Shown: one piece after another, positions 11,120 through 20,324 of the stretch | Layout of the letters: each line of letters starts with the position of its first letter | Numbering within the stretch: position 1 is the first letter of the stretch | The notes under the pieces: model-generated | The model's input: the letters and a program-made list of their open reading frames with translations, nothing else | Database searches by the model: none | Told to the model about the DNA's origin: nothing | NCBI RefSeq assembly: GCF_014637175.1 | Contig: NZ_BMEV01000016.1 | Coordinates: 1-53,095 of the forward strand | Source of the DNA: Compostibacillus humi | GTDB lineage: Bacteria; Bacillota; Bacilli; Bacillales; Amphibacillaceae | Length of the DNA stretch: 53,095 nucleotides | Direction: 5' to 3' | Position numbers and translations under genes: made by a program

Positions 11120-12128
11120 CGTCTATAAACAAGCAGGAGTAGATGTGGAAAAAGGGTATCAAGCAGTTGAACGGATGAAAAAGCATGTAAAAAAGACGCT
11201 GCGCCCGGAAGTAATGGGGGGCATCGGCTCTTTTGCCGGCCTGTTTGACTTAAGTTCCCACACTTTAAAAGAGCCGGTACTTGTCAGCGGTACGGACGGA
11301 GTCGGAACAAAATTAAAGCTCGCATTCCAGCTGAACAAACATGATACAGTAGGAATTGATCTCGTTGCCATGTGCGTCAATGATATTGTCGCCCAAGGGG
11401 CAGAACCGTTATTTTTCCTCGATTACATTGCCTGCGGAAAAAATGATCCGGAAAAAATTGAACAAATCGTTTCCGGTGTTGCGCAAGGCTGTGTCCATGC
11501 CAATACTGCATTAATTGGCGGGGAAACGGCAGAAATGCCGGGTATGTACGATGATGAAGAATACGATTTGGCAGGTTTTGCTGTCGGGATTGCCGATAAG
11601 TCAAAACTGATTACCGGAGAACATATTGAATATGGCGATATTGTCATTGGTATTGCATCGAGCGGGATTCATTCCAACGGCTATTCCCTCGTCAGAAAAT
11701 TAGTCGAAGGCTTGGATCTTACGAAAACATATGAACCATTAGATGCACCGTTAGGGGAAGAATTACTAAAACCGACACGGATTTATGCGAAAGCTGTAAA
11801 ACGAGTCGTCCAAAAATTCGAAATTAAAGGTATTTCTCACATTACTGGCGGAGGTTTCTACGAAAATTTTCCTCGAATGATGCCTGAAGGAATGGGTGTG
11901 CAAATTAAAAAAGGAAGCTGGCAAATTCCGGCAATTTTCTCCTTTTTGCAGAAGAAAGGAAATATTGCTGACGGAGAAATGTATGGGGTATTTAATATGG
12001 GGATTGGCATGGCGCTTGTTGTTTCGCCACAGGATGCAGACGGTGTTCTCCAGCTCCTAAAAGATGCAGGGGAAGCCGCTTACGAGATCGGGACGATTGT
12101 TCCAAAAGAAGGAGTGCATTTCATCTGA
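11112..12128 (+). CDS. purM: AIR synthetase PurM
   Basis: PurM closes the imidazole ring (FGAM to AIR, ATP-dependent). Family motifs are [10 protein letters not shown], the metal/ATP region [30 protein letters not shown] and [16 protein letters not shown] 11112 is preceded by aaggagtgaaggc and overlaps the end of purF; the frame continues upstream without homology. The 338 residues are a normal length. Its stop shares bases with the purN ATG (TGATG). Confidence 0.98.
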   Translation: MSDVYKQAGVDVEKGYQAVERMKKHVKKTLRPEVMGGIGSFAGLFDLSSHTLKEPVLVSGTDGVGTKLKLAFQLNKHDTVGIDLVAMCVNDIVAQGAEPLFFLDYIACGKNDPEKIEQIVSGVAQGCVHANTALIGGETAEMPGMYDDEEYDLAGFAVGIADKSKLITGEHIEYGDIVIGIASSGIHSNGYSLVRKLVEGLDLTKTYEPLDAPLGEELLKPTRIYAKAVKRVVQKFEIKGISHITGGGFYENFPRMMPEGMGVQIKKGSWQIPAIFSFLQKKGNIADGEMYGVFNMGIGMALVVSPQDADGVLQLLKDAGEAAYEIGTIVPKEGVHFI

Positions 12129-12703
12129 TGACAAAGCCGAATATAGCAATATTTGCGTCCGGCACAGGGAGCAATTTTCAGGCCATTGCCGCTCATAGAA
12201 ATGACTTGGCTGCAGAAATTGTTCTCCTTGTTTGCGATAACCCGGAAGCCCCGGTCATCGCAAAAGCGGAAAAGTTAGGAATTCCCGCCTTCGTTTTTCA
12301 GCCGAAATCTTACGCTAATAAAGAAGAATATGAATCTGAAATTCTCCGGGAATTGAAGAAAAAGAATGTTTCCTGGATTTTCCTTGCAGGTTACATGCGC
12401 ATCGTCGGTCCAACTTTATTAAATCCTTATCGGGGGAAAATCGTCAATATCCATCCGTCCTTATTGCCGAGTTTTCCTGGGAAAGATGCGGTGGGCCAAG
12501 CGCTGGAAGCAGGCGTAAAATGGACGGGAGTAACTGTACATTACATTGATGAAGGGGTGGATACCGGTCCGATTATTGCCCAGGAACCGGTTCCGGTATT
12601 AGAAGAAGATACAAAAGAGATTTTGCAGCATCGTATTCAGGAATCAGAGCACCAATTGTATCCGAGAGTGATAAATCAATTGTTGTTACAAAGTGAGGGG
12701 TAA
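12128..12703 (+). CDS. purN: GAR transformylase PurN
   Basis: PurN transfers a formyl group from 10-formyltetrahydrofolate to GAR. Seen: the N-terminal phosphate loop [12 protein letters not shown], the catalytic [12 protein letters not shown] with its Asn/His pair, and the partner aspartate in [13 protein letters not shown]. At 191 residues it is full length. Its start overlaps the purM stop by one base. Confidence 0.98.
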   Translation: MTKPNIAIFASGTGSNFQAIAAHRNDLAAEIVLLVCDNPEAPVIAKAEKLGIPAFVFQPKSYANKEEYESEILRELKKKNVSWIFLAGYMRIVGPTLLNPYRGKIVNIHPSLLPSFPGKDAVGQALEAGVKWTGVTVHYIDEGVDTGPIIAQEPVPVLEEDTKEILQHRIQESEHQLYPRVINQLLLQSEG

Positions 12704-12705
12704 CG

Positions 12706-14238
12706 ATGAAAAAAAGAGCATTAATCAGCGTTTCCAATAAAGAAAAAATAGTAGATTTTGCGAAAGGCATTGCCGAATTTGGCTATGAGATTGTCTCTAC
12801 CGGCGGAACATTAAAAGTTTTGCAGGAAGCTGGAATTCCGGCTATCTCTGTTGATGAAGTAACCGGATTTCCCGAAATGTTGGATGGGCGTGTAAAAACA
12901 TTGCATCCGTTCATTCACGGCGGACTATTAGGAAGGCGTTCCAATCCGGATCATGTCAAACAGATGGAAGAACATCACATTGCTCCGATTGATATGGTTG
13001 TAGTTAATCTGTACCCTTTTAAAGAAACGCTGGAAAAAGCAAATGTTACAAAAGAAGAAATTATTGAAAATATCGATATCGGCGGACCGACGATGCTCCG
13101 GTCGGCAGCGAAAAACTTTGCTGACGTAACTGTTGTAGTGGACCCGAAGGATTATGACAGTGTTCTTGCTGCAATAGAAGAAAATCGCTTAGATGTAGCT
13201 TTTCGTGAAAAATTAGCGGCAAAGGTTTTCCGTCATACCGCTCATTATGATGCATTAATCGCCCAGTATTTCATGGAAGAAACGAAGGAAACTTTTCCGG
13301 AAACGTATACCGTTACTTACGAAAAAGTCCAAAATCTGCGGTACGGAGAAAACCCTCACCAGCAGGCGGCATTTTACAAAGACCCGGTTGTGAGCGGGAT
13401 GAGCATTGCCAGAGCGAAGCAGCTGCACGGAAAAGAACTATCCTACAATAACATTCAAGATGCGAATGCTGCGCTAGAAATATTGGCCGAATATGAAGAG
13501 CCGGCAGCGGTAGCGGTCAAACATATGAATCCGTGCGGAATTGGCGTGGCGGAGACGATTGAGGACGCTTTTCAGCGGGCTTATAATGCGGACCCGGTGT
13601 CCATTTTTGGTGGAATCGTTGCCCTGAACCGGGAAGTCAATCAAGAGACGGCAGAAAAATTAAGCAAAATCTTTTTAGAAATTGTCATCGCCCCGAATTT
13701 TACCGAAGAAGCACTGGAAATATTGACTCAGAAGAAAAATATCCGGCTTCTTCAGCTGGCATTCTCGAAAGCAGAAAAGGAAAGTTTAAAACTTACGGCT
13801 GTCAATGGCGGTGTTCTTGTCCAAACAAAGGATCAGACGATCACACTCCCGGAAGACTGGATAGTGGCAACGGACCGGAAACCATCGGAACAGGAGATTG
13901 CTGATTTATTGTTTGCCTGGAAAGCAGTGAAACACGTCAAATCCAATGCGATCGTCCTGGCAAAGGATAATATGACGATTGGTATTGGAGCGGGACAGAT
14001 GAACCGGGTAGGATCCGCAAAGATTGCCATTGAACAGGCAGGAGACAAGGCGAATGGCGCGGTCATGGCTTCGGATGCCTTTTTCCCGATGCCGGATACG
14101 GTTGAGGAAGCAGCAAAGGCCGGAATAAAAGCGATTATTCAGCCTGGCGGTTCCAAGCGGGACCAGGATTCCATCGATGTTTGCAACAAGCATGGCATTT
14201 GCATGGTTTATACAGGAATTCGTCATTTTAAACATTAG
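12706..14238 (+). CDS. purH: Bifunctional AICAR transformylase/IMP cyclohydrolase PurH
   Basis: PurH carries out the last two steps to IMP. The N-terminal methylglyoxal synthase-like cyclohydrolase domain (about 1-195) has [22 protein letters not shown] and [11 protein letters not shown]. The C-terminal transformylase domain carries [13 protein letters not shown], the catalytic KHMNPCG and DAFFPMPD. The 510-residue length is standard. ATG 12706 follows a gtgagggg Shine-Dalgarno two bases after the purN stop. Confidence 0.98.
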   Translation: MKKRALISVSNKEKIVDFAKGIAEFGYEIVSTGGTLKVLQEAGIPAISVDEVTGFPEMLDGRVKTLHPFIHGGLLGRRSNPDHVKQMEEHHIAPIDMVVVNLYPFKETLEKANVTKEEIIENIDIGGPTMLRSAAKNFADVTVVVDPKDYDSVLAAIEENRLDVAFREKLAAKVFRHTAHYDALIAQYFMEETKETFPETYTVTYEKVQNLRYGENPHQQAAFYKDPVVSGMSIARAKQLHGKELSYNNIQDANAALEILAEYEEPAAVAVKHMNPCGIGVAETIEDAFQRAYNADPVSIFGGIVALNREVNQETAEKLSKIFLEIVIAPNFTEEALEILTQKKNIRLLQLAFSKAEKESLKLTAVNGGVLVQTKDQTITLPEDWIVATDRKPSEQEIADLLFAWKAVKHVKSNAIVLAKDNMTIGIGAGQMNRVGSAKIAIEQAGDKANGAVMASDAFFPMPDTVEEAAKAGIKAIIQPGGSKRDQDSIDVCNKHGICMVYTGIRHFKH

Positions 14239-14275
14239 AATTAGCGGAATGATACTAAATTAGAGGGGTATTTCG

Positions 14276-15523
14276 ATGAATATTTTAGTTGTTGGTCGTG
14301 GCGGAAGAGAACATAGCATTGTGAAGAAACTGCTGGAAAGCAAACGATTAGCAAAACTTTACGTTGCTCCAGGAAATGGGGGCATTGCAAAAGATGCCGA
14401 ATGTGTACCCATTGACGAAATGAACATCGACGAGCTTGTCCGTTTTGCGAAGGAAGCGGCAATCGATTTAACGATTGTAGGGCCGGAAGCTCCGCTAAAT
14501 GCAGGAATCGCTGATGCTTTTTCTGCGGAAGGATTGCGGATATTTGCTCCGAGAAAGAATGCAGCAATCATCGAAGGAAGTAAAAGTTTCGCTAAACAAT
14601 TTATGAAAAAATATGAGATTCCGACTGCCGAATATGAAACTTTCACCGAAGTGGAAAAGGCAAAGGCATATATCGAAGAAAAGGGTGCTCCAATTGTCAT
14701 AAAAGCAGATGGGTTAGCAGCGGGAAAAGGAGTCGTTGTGGCGCAAACGAAGAGTGAAGCAATCAAAGCGGCAGAAGATATGTTAGTTGGGAAAGCCTTT
14801 TCCGATGCCTGTTCTTCCATTGTCATTGAAGAATTTTTGGAAGGTGAGGAATTCTCCCTCATGGCTTTTGTCCATGAAAATAAAGTATATCCAATGATAC
14901 CTGCCCGGGATCACAAGCGGGTTTTTGACGGGGATGAAGGGCCAAACACCGGCGGGATGGGTGCCTTCGCTCCAGCGGAAATTTCTAAGGAACATATCGA
15001 CTTTTCCGTACAGGAAATATTGCAGAAGACTGCCGACGGGATGATGATAGAAAACCGTACCTTTACCGGCATATTGTACGGCGGTCTGATTCTTACTGCC
15101 GAAGGTCCGAAAGTAATTGAATTTAATGCCCGATTTGGTGATCCGGAAACCGAAGTTGTCTTACCGCTGTTAAAGAACGACTTAGTGCAGGTAATTACAG
15201 ATATTTTAGATGGCCAAAACCCTCAACTGCAATGGGAAGACCAGCATTGTTTAGGAACGGTCGTCGCTAGCCGCGGTTATCCGAATGCCTATGAAAAAGG
15301 CCATCCAATTCCCGCCCTTCCGCTGCAAAATGACGCCTTTCTCATTTATGCGGGAGTACAGTTACAGGAGAAGAATTTTGTGTCGGACGGCGGCCGCGTT
15401 CTTCTCGTAGGAGCAAAAGCAGACACTTTAAAAGCTGCAAGGGCCAAAGTTTATGAAACGCTGGCGCCTTTGAAAAATTCCCGGAATTTCTTTTTCCGCA
15501 AAGACATCGGCGTAAATTCGTAA
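14276..15523 (+). CDS. purD: GAR synthetase PurD
   Basis: PurD ligates phosphoribosylamine and glycine. It is an ATP-grasp enzyme. The N-terminus has VVGRGGREHSI, followed by the ATP-grasp segments PIVIKADGLAAGKGVVVA and EEFLEGEEFSLMAF, and the metal-binding region EFNARFGDPETEVVLPLL. ATG 14276 has the Shine-Dalgarno gagggg. A 37-bp gap separates it from purH. A strong terminator follows, closing the pur operon. At 415 residues it is full length. Confidence 0.98.
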   Translation: MNILVVGRGGREHSIVKKLLESKRLAKLYVAPGNGGIAKDAECVPIDEMNIDELVRFAKEAAIDLTIVGPEAPLNAGIADAFSAEGLRIFAPRKNAAIIEGSKSFAKQFMKKYEIPTAEYETFTEVEKAKAYIEEKGAPIVIKADGLAAGKGVVVAQTKSEAIKAAEDMLVGKAFSDACSSIVIEEFLEGEEFSLMAFVHENKVYPMIPARDHKRVFDGDEGPNTGGMGAFAPAEISKEHIDFSVQEILQKTADGMMIENRTFTGILYGGLILTAEGPKVIEFNARFGDPETEVVLPLLKNDLVQVITDILDGQNPQLQWEDQHCLGTVVASRGYPNAYEKGHPIPALPLQNDAFLIYAGVQLQEKNFVSDGGRVLLVGAKADTLKAARAKVYETLAPLKNSRNFFFRKDIGVNS

Positions 15524-15525
15524 TA

Positions 15526-15565
15526 AAAATGAAGCGGAGGTTTTCCTCCGTTTCATTTTGTTTTG
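15526..15565 (+). terminator. Terminator of the pur operon
   Basis: The stem AAAATGAA-CGGAGG pairs with CCTCCG-TTTCATTTT around a short TTTT loop and is followed by GTTTT. It starts two bases after the purD stop. Confidence 0.9.
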
Positions 15566-15654
15566 GCAAGACTATTGCCGACGTAAAGGGTCATATTTAA
15601 TAGCAAAAATACCGGCTCTTAAAGAGCTGAAAAAAATTGCTTCTAACAAATAAC

Positions 15655-15683
15655 TTTACAACATTAAAGCGCGAAAATATGAT
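15655..15683 (+). promoter_or_regulatory. Promoter of yerA
   Basis: TTTACA (15655-15660) and TATGAT (15678-15683) are 17 bp apart, about 75 bp before yerA. I see no PurR box here. Confidence 0.65.
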
Positions 15684-15758
15684 ACTATGTGTATAAAGTT
15701 ATGAATCTGTGTTGAAACGAGCGGAGAAGAAAATTATATAAGTGGAGAGTTGAGTAAA

Positions 15759-17501
15759 ATGCATTTACAAGGAAGCAGTTGGAGAAACCGGGAGATTAGG
15801 CAGCATGTCAGAGTGATTGACGGCATTGAACAACCAACACTGATTTTAACGAATGCAACGTACTTGAATGTCTTTACGAAAGAATGGCTGCAGGCAAACA
15901 TCTGGATTTATAAGGACCGGGTTGTTTATGTCGGTGAGAATTTGCCGATACGTACAGACGGGACGCAAATTTATGACTGCAAGGGCAAATATATTGTTCC
16001 TGGATACGTTGAACCCCATTCCCATCCTTTTCTAATAGCAAATCCTGAAGTGCTCGCATCCCATGCAGCTCGCTTTGGAACAACGGCATTGATTAATGAT
16101 AATTTAATGTGGCATTTTTTATTGGATAAAAAGAAAGCGTTTTCTTTAATTGAAGAATTTCACCGCCATCCTGTTTCCATGTATTGGTGGGCGCGTTACG
16201 ACTCCCAAACTGCTTTAGCAGACGAAGAACAATTTTTTAATTCTGAGGATGTGCTGGAATGGATTGAACATCCATCGGTTGTTCAAGGGGGAGAATTAAC
16301 CGGATGGCCAAGTTTGTTAGAAGGAAACGATAGATTGCTATATTGGATTCAGGAAACGAAACGGCAACGAAAGCCGGTGGAAGGGCATCTTCCGGGGGCA
16401 TCGGAAAAAACGCTGACAAAACTAAAATTATTAGGCATCAGTGCGGATCATGAGCCGATAACTGGTGAGGAAGTAATGCGCCGGCTCAGACTGGGGTATC
16501 ATGTAAGTTTAAGATATTCTTCGATTCGCCCAGACTTGCCGCAACTTGTTGAAGATTTGTTGGAACAAAAGGTGAAAAATTTTGACCACCTCTCCTTCAC
16601 AACAGATGGCGCAACTCCACACTTTTTGGAAAAGGGAATGATTAATCAATGCATTGCCATTGCAATACAAAAAGGAGTCCCGCTGGAAGACGCATATTGC
16701 ATGGGCAGCTTGAATGCGGCAAGACACTTCCACCTGGACGAACATCTGGGGAGTATTGCACCTGGAAGAATTGCCCATATAAACATTCTTGATGAAAAGG
16801 ATAATCCGAATCCAGCAAGTGTTATAGCAAAAGGGGAATGGGTGAAAAAAGAAGGGGAAAATCAAGAGATTTCCTTTACTATAGATTGGGAAAAATACGG
16901 GATTAAGCCGATTCCTTTTGATTGGGAACTGAAGGAAGATGACTTGCAATTCTCCATGCCAATCGGACTGGATATGGTAAATAACGTTATCGTCAAACCA
17001 TATACTTGTGACCTTGATGTTACGGCAGAACACTTATCCAATGAAAATAAAGAAGCCTATCTCGTATTAATGGACCGGAAAGGAAAATGGCGTGTAAATA
17101 CGACGATTCGTGGTTTTACGAAAGAATTAGGTGCGATTGCCAGTTCTTTCTCCTCTTCCGGTGACATCATCTTTATCGGCAAAAGCAAAAAGGATATGCT
17201 TTTAGCATGGAAACGGCTGAAAGAGATAGGCGGTGGCATTGTGCTCGTTCATCGCGGCGACATATTGCTGGAAATTCCGCTGGAATTAGGGGGGATCATG
17301 TCGAAAAGCAGCATGAGCGAAGTCATTGCAAAGGAAAAGCAGCTTATCGCTTCTTTGCAGAAATTCGGCTATCCGTATGGAGATCCGATTTATACTTTAT
17401 TATTTTTATCCGCCACTCATTTACCTTACATCCGGATTACTCAGCAGGGGATCATTGATATTATGAAAAAGGAAATCCTCTTCCCGGCAACGATGTGTTA
17501 G
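15759..17501 (+). CDS. yerA: Adenine deaminase-like amidohydrolase YerA
   Basis: The protein is a metal-dependent amidohydrolase of the adenine deaminase family, expected to convert adenine to hypoxanthine for salvage. The metal-binding EPHSHPF motif follows the small N-terminal beta domain (KYIVPGYVEPHSHP). Further metal or active-site regions are VEGHLPGAS, ISADHEPITGEE and the aspartate in SFTTDGATPH. The C-terminus holds the deaminase-specific GDIIFIGKSKKDM and ELGGIMS regions. ATG 15759 has ggagag about 9 bp upstream; TTG 15750 is too close to it. In B. subtilis the same gene also follows purD. Substrate has not been settled for YerA itself, so adenine is an inference from family. Confidence 0.85.
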   Translation: MHLQGSSWRNREIRQHVRVIDGIEQPTLILTNATYLNVFTKEWLQANIWIYKDRVVYVGENLPIRTDGTQIYDCKGKYIVPGYVEPHSHPFLIANPEVLASHAARFGTTALINDNLMWHFLLDKKKAFSLIEEFHRHPVSMYWWARYDSQTALADEEQFFNSEDVLEWIEHPSVVQGGELTGWPSLLEGNDRLLYWIQETKRQRKPVEGHLPGASEKTLTKLKLLGISADHEPITGEEVMRRLRLGYHVSLRYSSIRPDLPQLVEDLLEQKVKNFDHLSFTTDGATPHFLEKGMINQCIAIAIQKGVPLEDAYCMGSLNAARHFHLDEHLGSIAPGRIAHINILDEKDNPNPASVIAKGEWVKKEGENQEISFTIDWEKYGIKPIPFDWELKEDDLQFSMPIGLDMVNNVIVKPYTCDLDVTAEHLSNENKEAYLVLMDRKGKWRVNTTIRGFTKELGAIASSFSSSGDIIFIGKSKKDMLLAWKRLKEIGGGIVLVHRGDILLEIPLELGGIMSKSSMSEVIAKEKQLIASLQKFGYPYGDPIYTLLFLSATHLPYIRITQQGIIDIMKKEILFPATMC

Positions 17502-17577
17502 AATATAATGAATTAGAAAAGGCTGGTGTTTTTTGAACGGAAACATCGTCTGAATCTTAGATAAAGGTGTTGGAAAT

Positions 17578-18630
17578 ATGAAAAAATTAACCGTTCTTAT
17601 CGTTTTTCTGTTTATGTTCTTGGCTGCTTGTTCCAATAATGAGACAAATAAAGCCGAGGAAAATAAAGAGAGAGAATCGGAGATAGAAGAAAAGCCGAAG
17701 GTGGAAGAGAAGTATGAAAACGTATATCCACTAACCGGTATTAAAACGAATGATCCCGTCGACCAGCGGATTATCGGTGTAATGGTGAACAACCATGCAA
17801 AGGCACGGCCGCAGACAGGATTGTCACAGGCAGACATCGTTTTTGAAATTTTGGCAGAAGGACCGATTACAAGATTTCTAGCTTTATTCCAAAGTGAATT
17901 GCCAGAAGAAATCGGGCCAGTCCGCAGTGCAAGGGAATATTACTTTGAATTGGCAGAAGATTACGGTGCTCTATATATTTACCACGGTGCGGCCCAGATG
18001 ATCAATGACATGATTTACAGCCGGGGCATAGAACATTTGGATGGATATTACCATGATAATGATGGTAAATTATTTAGAAGAGATTTATCCAGGAAAGCGC
18101 CTCACAATTCCTATTTGCTCGTCAGCGGGGTAAATGATGAGGCGACGGAAAAAGGCTATGAAATGAAAACAGATTATGAACCATTGCCATTTCTTAAAGA
18201 AGAGGAAGTAGAACAGCTTTCCGGGGAAATGACAGACCGGGTGGAGATTGTATATGCCAACAATCCAAAAGTCACCGTAGAATACGAATATAATGAGGAT
18301 ACGGAGAAGTATTCAAGATGGAATGACGGCGAACAGACCGTGGAATTAAATACAGAGGCTCCAATTCAGCTTGATAACATTTTTATTGTAGAAGCAGAGC
18401 ATCAAATAATTGACGATGCAGGGAGAAGGGCTGTAGACTTGGAGTCCGGAGGTGCTGCTCTTTTATTGCAAAAGGGAAAAGTGAAGCAAATAGAGTGGAA
18501 GAATGAGAACGGCAGAATCCTACCTGTAGAAAACGGAGAAATTATTGGTTTTGTACCTGGTAAGACATGGGTTAATGTTGTTCCGACAGATCCGGGATTA
18601 GAGCAATCTGTCACGTTACACAACAATTAG
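17578..18630 (+). CDS. yerB: DUF3048 lipoprotein YerB
   Basis: This is a membrane-anchored extracytoplasmic protein. It has a lipoprotein signal peptide with lipobox LAAC at about residues 15-18, and a charged Glu/Lys-rich linker to about residue 45. The DUF3048 region follows (TGIKTNDPVDQRIIGVMVNN, ARPQTGLSQADIVFE, PVRSAREYYFELA). Family members are about 340-350 residues, as here. The function is not established. It stands in the same place as B. subtilis yerB, between yerA and yerC. ATG 17578 follows aaaggtgttgg. Confidence 0.92.
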   Translation: MKKLTVLIVFLFMFLAACSNNETNKAEENKERESEIEEKPKVEEKYENVYPLTGIKTNDPVDQRIIGVMVNNHAKARPQTGLSQADIVFEILAEGPITRFLALFQSELPEEIGPVRSAREYYFELAEDYGALYIYHGAAQMINDMIYSRGIEHLDGYYHDNDGKLFRRDLSRKAPHNSYLLVSGVNDEATEKGYEMKTDYEPLPFLKEEEVEQLSGEMTDRVEIVYANNPKVTVEYEYNEDTEKYSRWNDGEQTVELNTEAPIQLDNIFIVEAEHQIIDDAGRRAVDLESGGAALLLQKGKVKQIEWKNENGRILPVENGEIIGFVPGKTWVNVVPTDPGLEQSVTLHNN

Positions 18631-18655
18631 GATATTTACGGCAGGAGGGATAATA

Positions 18656-18952
18656 GTGCAAATTGATAAACTAAGAGGAAAACAATTAGATCAATTGTTT
18701 GATGCCATACTTTCCTTGCAAAACCGGGAGGAATGCTACCGTTTTTTCGATGATTTAGCAACAATGTCCGAAGTGCATGCATTATCTCAACGATTGCAAG
18801 TTGCAAAAATGTTAATGGAAGGCCATACGTACAATAACATTGAAAAAGAGACAAACGCTTCCACCGCGACGATTTCCCGCGTGAGAAGATGTATTAATTT
18901 TGGCAGCGACGGGTACAAAATGGTGCTGGAACGGATTAAAGACAAAGAATAA
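18656..18952 (+). CDS. yerC: TrpR-like DNA-binding protein YerC
   Basis: This 98-residue protein is a small transcription factor of the YerC/YecD group with a Trp-repressor-like fold. It has a helical N-terminus (QLFDAILSLQNREECYRF) and a helix-turn-helix near residues 45-75 (VHALSQRLQVAKMLMEG, TNASTATISRVRRC). The start is GTG 18656 with the Shine-Dalgarno ggaggg. It probably shares a transcript with yerB, 25 bp upstream. The ligand and targets are unknown. A terminator follows. Confidence 0.92.
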   Translation: MQIDKLRGKQLDQLFDAILSLQNREECYRFFDDLATMSEVHALSQRLQVAKMLMEGHTYNNIEKETNASTATISRVRRCINFGSDGYKMVLERIKDKE

Positions 18953-18966
18953 TTTTGAAAATGATA

Positions 18967-19008
18967 AAATCCTTGAGCAATGGAGATTGTTCAAGGATTT
19001 TTTTATTA
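18967..19008 (+). terminator. Terminator after yerC
   Basis: AATCCTTGAGCAA and TTGTTCAAGGATT form a 13-bp stem with a 6-base loop (18981-18986), followed by a T-rich tract. Confidence 0.92.
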
Positions 19009-19119
19009 TTTTTTATTTTAGGTCTATTTAAGGACATTGACGTTAATTAACTGCTAGTCTATTCTAATAATTGTAAAAACAAACATTTAAAGGGGGATAA
19101 AGTCAGGGAGGTTTAAATT

Positions 19120-19427
19120 TTGACACTCCTTTCCTTCTTCGGGGATGTTTACATCCTTCCGCGGATAGGTACGATTCTCGGTGGTATCAACGATTTAGCT
19201 CTTGCCCTGTTATTAATCTGGATGATTGGTGCCTATTTTTTCACAGACAGCATAAATTGGTCCATGGCAGCACTTAGTTCAGCAATTGTTATCGCGTTGG
19301 CAGAAATTTTCTTTCATCGGATGATGGCTGAAAAGTCCGGCGCAAAGCTTATCCAAACCCGTCCACTCGCCTGCAGACAGAATCAAGGAAGGAGTTCGAC
19401 TTTTCTAAAAGCAAAAAAGAAGAATAA
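19120..19427 (+). pseudogene. Small membrane protein of unknown function with a frameshift
   Basis: TTG 19120 has a strong Shine-Dalgarno (agggagg, 19106-19112). The frame encodes a hydrophobic protein with two membrane segments (NDLALALLLIWMIGAYFF and MAALSSAIVIALAEIFF). After MMAEKSG the continuing frame turns into an implausible tail that runs to 19497. The neighbouring frame, open from 19332, gives R-K-A-Y-P-N-P-S-T-R-L-Q-T-E-S-R and then KEFDFSKSKKEE with a stop at 19425-19427. That looks like a natural charged C-terminus. A one-base change near 19330-19341 would join them into about 102 residues. I do not recognise the family. A sequencing error is possible. Confidence 0.55.
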
Positions 19428-19592
19428 AATTATTATTTTATTATTTCAAATATTACTTCATTCTCCTTTATCAGTTTATTTTTGTAGAAATGGTTAGAAT
19501 ATTTGGTGTCAGTATAATTTACTTATGTGCAATGCAAAATGTAAAATAGTCGCCGCTATCAAGAGTACTCATCAAGAAGGGAGCAAACAACA

Positions 19593-20267
19593 ATTATTGT
19601 AACAAAAGAAAAAATACCCATTAGGGAAAATGAGGAAAAGTTAGTTTCCCTCAAAGGAATTTCCGAGAAAATTATAGTGGATCCATATTATTACAAAAAG
19701 AATATCCCTGGTTCGATTGATGATTGTTATTTAAGAGAAAGTGCTGCTGAACTTCTATTGCAAGCGGCAAAATTATTAAAAGATAACCATTATTTTATTG
19801 TTTATGATGCTTGGAGGCCTTATAAAGTACAGCTGGCATTGTATCAACAATTCGAACAGGAACTAAAGAAAAAAGGAATCCCGGAGCACCAGTTAAAAAA
19901 GGTATTGAGGAATTATGTCGATGTGCCTTCTAAGGATCCGATGAAGCCTGCGAATCATTTAACGGGAGGGGCTATTGATTTGACGATTGCCTGTTCCGGG
20001 GAAGGAATCCTAAATATGGGTACCGGATTTGATGATTTCTCGGAAAAATCTGCCACCGACTATTATGAAAAATTATCCAATCTTACAAAAGAAGAACAAA
20101 CGATTCGAGATAATCGCAGATACTTAAAAGAAGTGATGGAAAAGGCCGGGTTTACAAACTATCCGGAAGAATGGTGGCATTTTGATTATGGAAATCAAAA
20201 TTGGGGGAAAGCAACTGGCAACATTGCCATCTACGGAGGAATATTGGAAATAGAGCACGATAAATAA
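19593..20267 (+). CDS. VanX/DdpX-type D-Ala-D-Ala dipeptidase, start codon abnormal
   Basis: This is a zinc D,D-dipeptidase-like enzyme (peptidase family M15D) that would hydrolyse D-Ala-D-Ala. Numbering from GTG 19677, the motifs are Arg47 in YDAWRPYK, His94 and Asp101 in NHLTGGAID, and Glu165/His168 in EWWHFD. These match the Zn ligands, catalytic Glu and Arg of VanX. Family-like sequence (IPIREN, EEKLVSLKGISEKIIVDP) extends 28 codons upstream of that GTG, yet the open frame back to 19545 contains no ATG, GTG or TTG. A good Shine-Dalgarno (gaagggag, 19576-19583) points to ATT at 19593. So it uses ATT, or the start was lost, or only a shortened form from 19677 is made. No signal peptide, so the protein is probably cytoplasmic. 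Confidence 0.75.
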   Translation: MIVTKEKIPIRENEEKLVSLKGISEKIIVDPYYYKKNIPGSIDDCYLRESAAELLLQAAKLLKDNHYFIVYDAWRPYKVQLALYQQFEQELKKKGIPEHQLKKVLRNYVDVPSKDPMKPANHLTGGAIDLTIACSGEGILNMGTGFDDFSEKSATDYYEKLSNLTKEEQTIRDNRRYLKEVMEKAGFTNYPEEWWHFDYGNQNWGKATGNIAIYGGILEIEHDK

Positions 20268-20324
20268 TTTACGCCCATCTGTCTCTTAGAACTTGAGGGG
20301 ATTATTCAATTGGTGGTGTACTAA

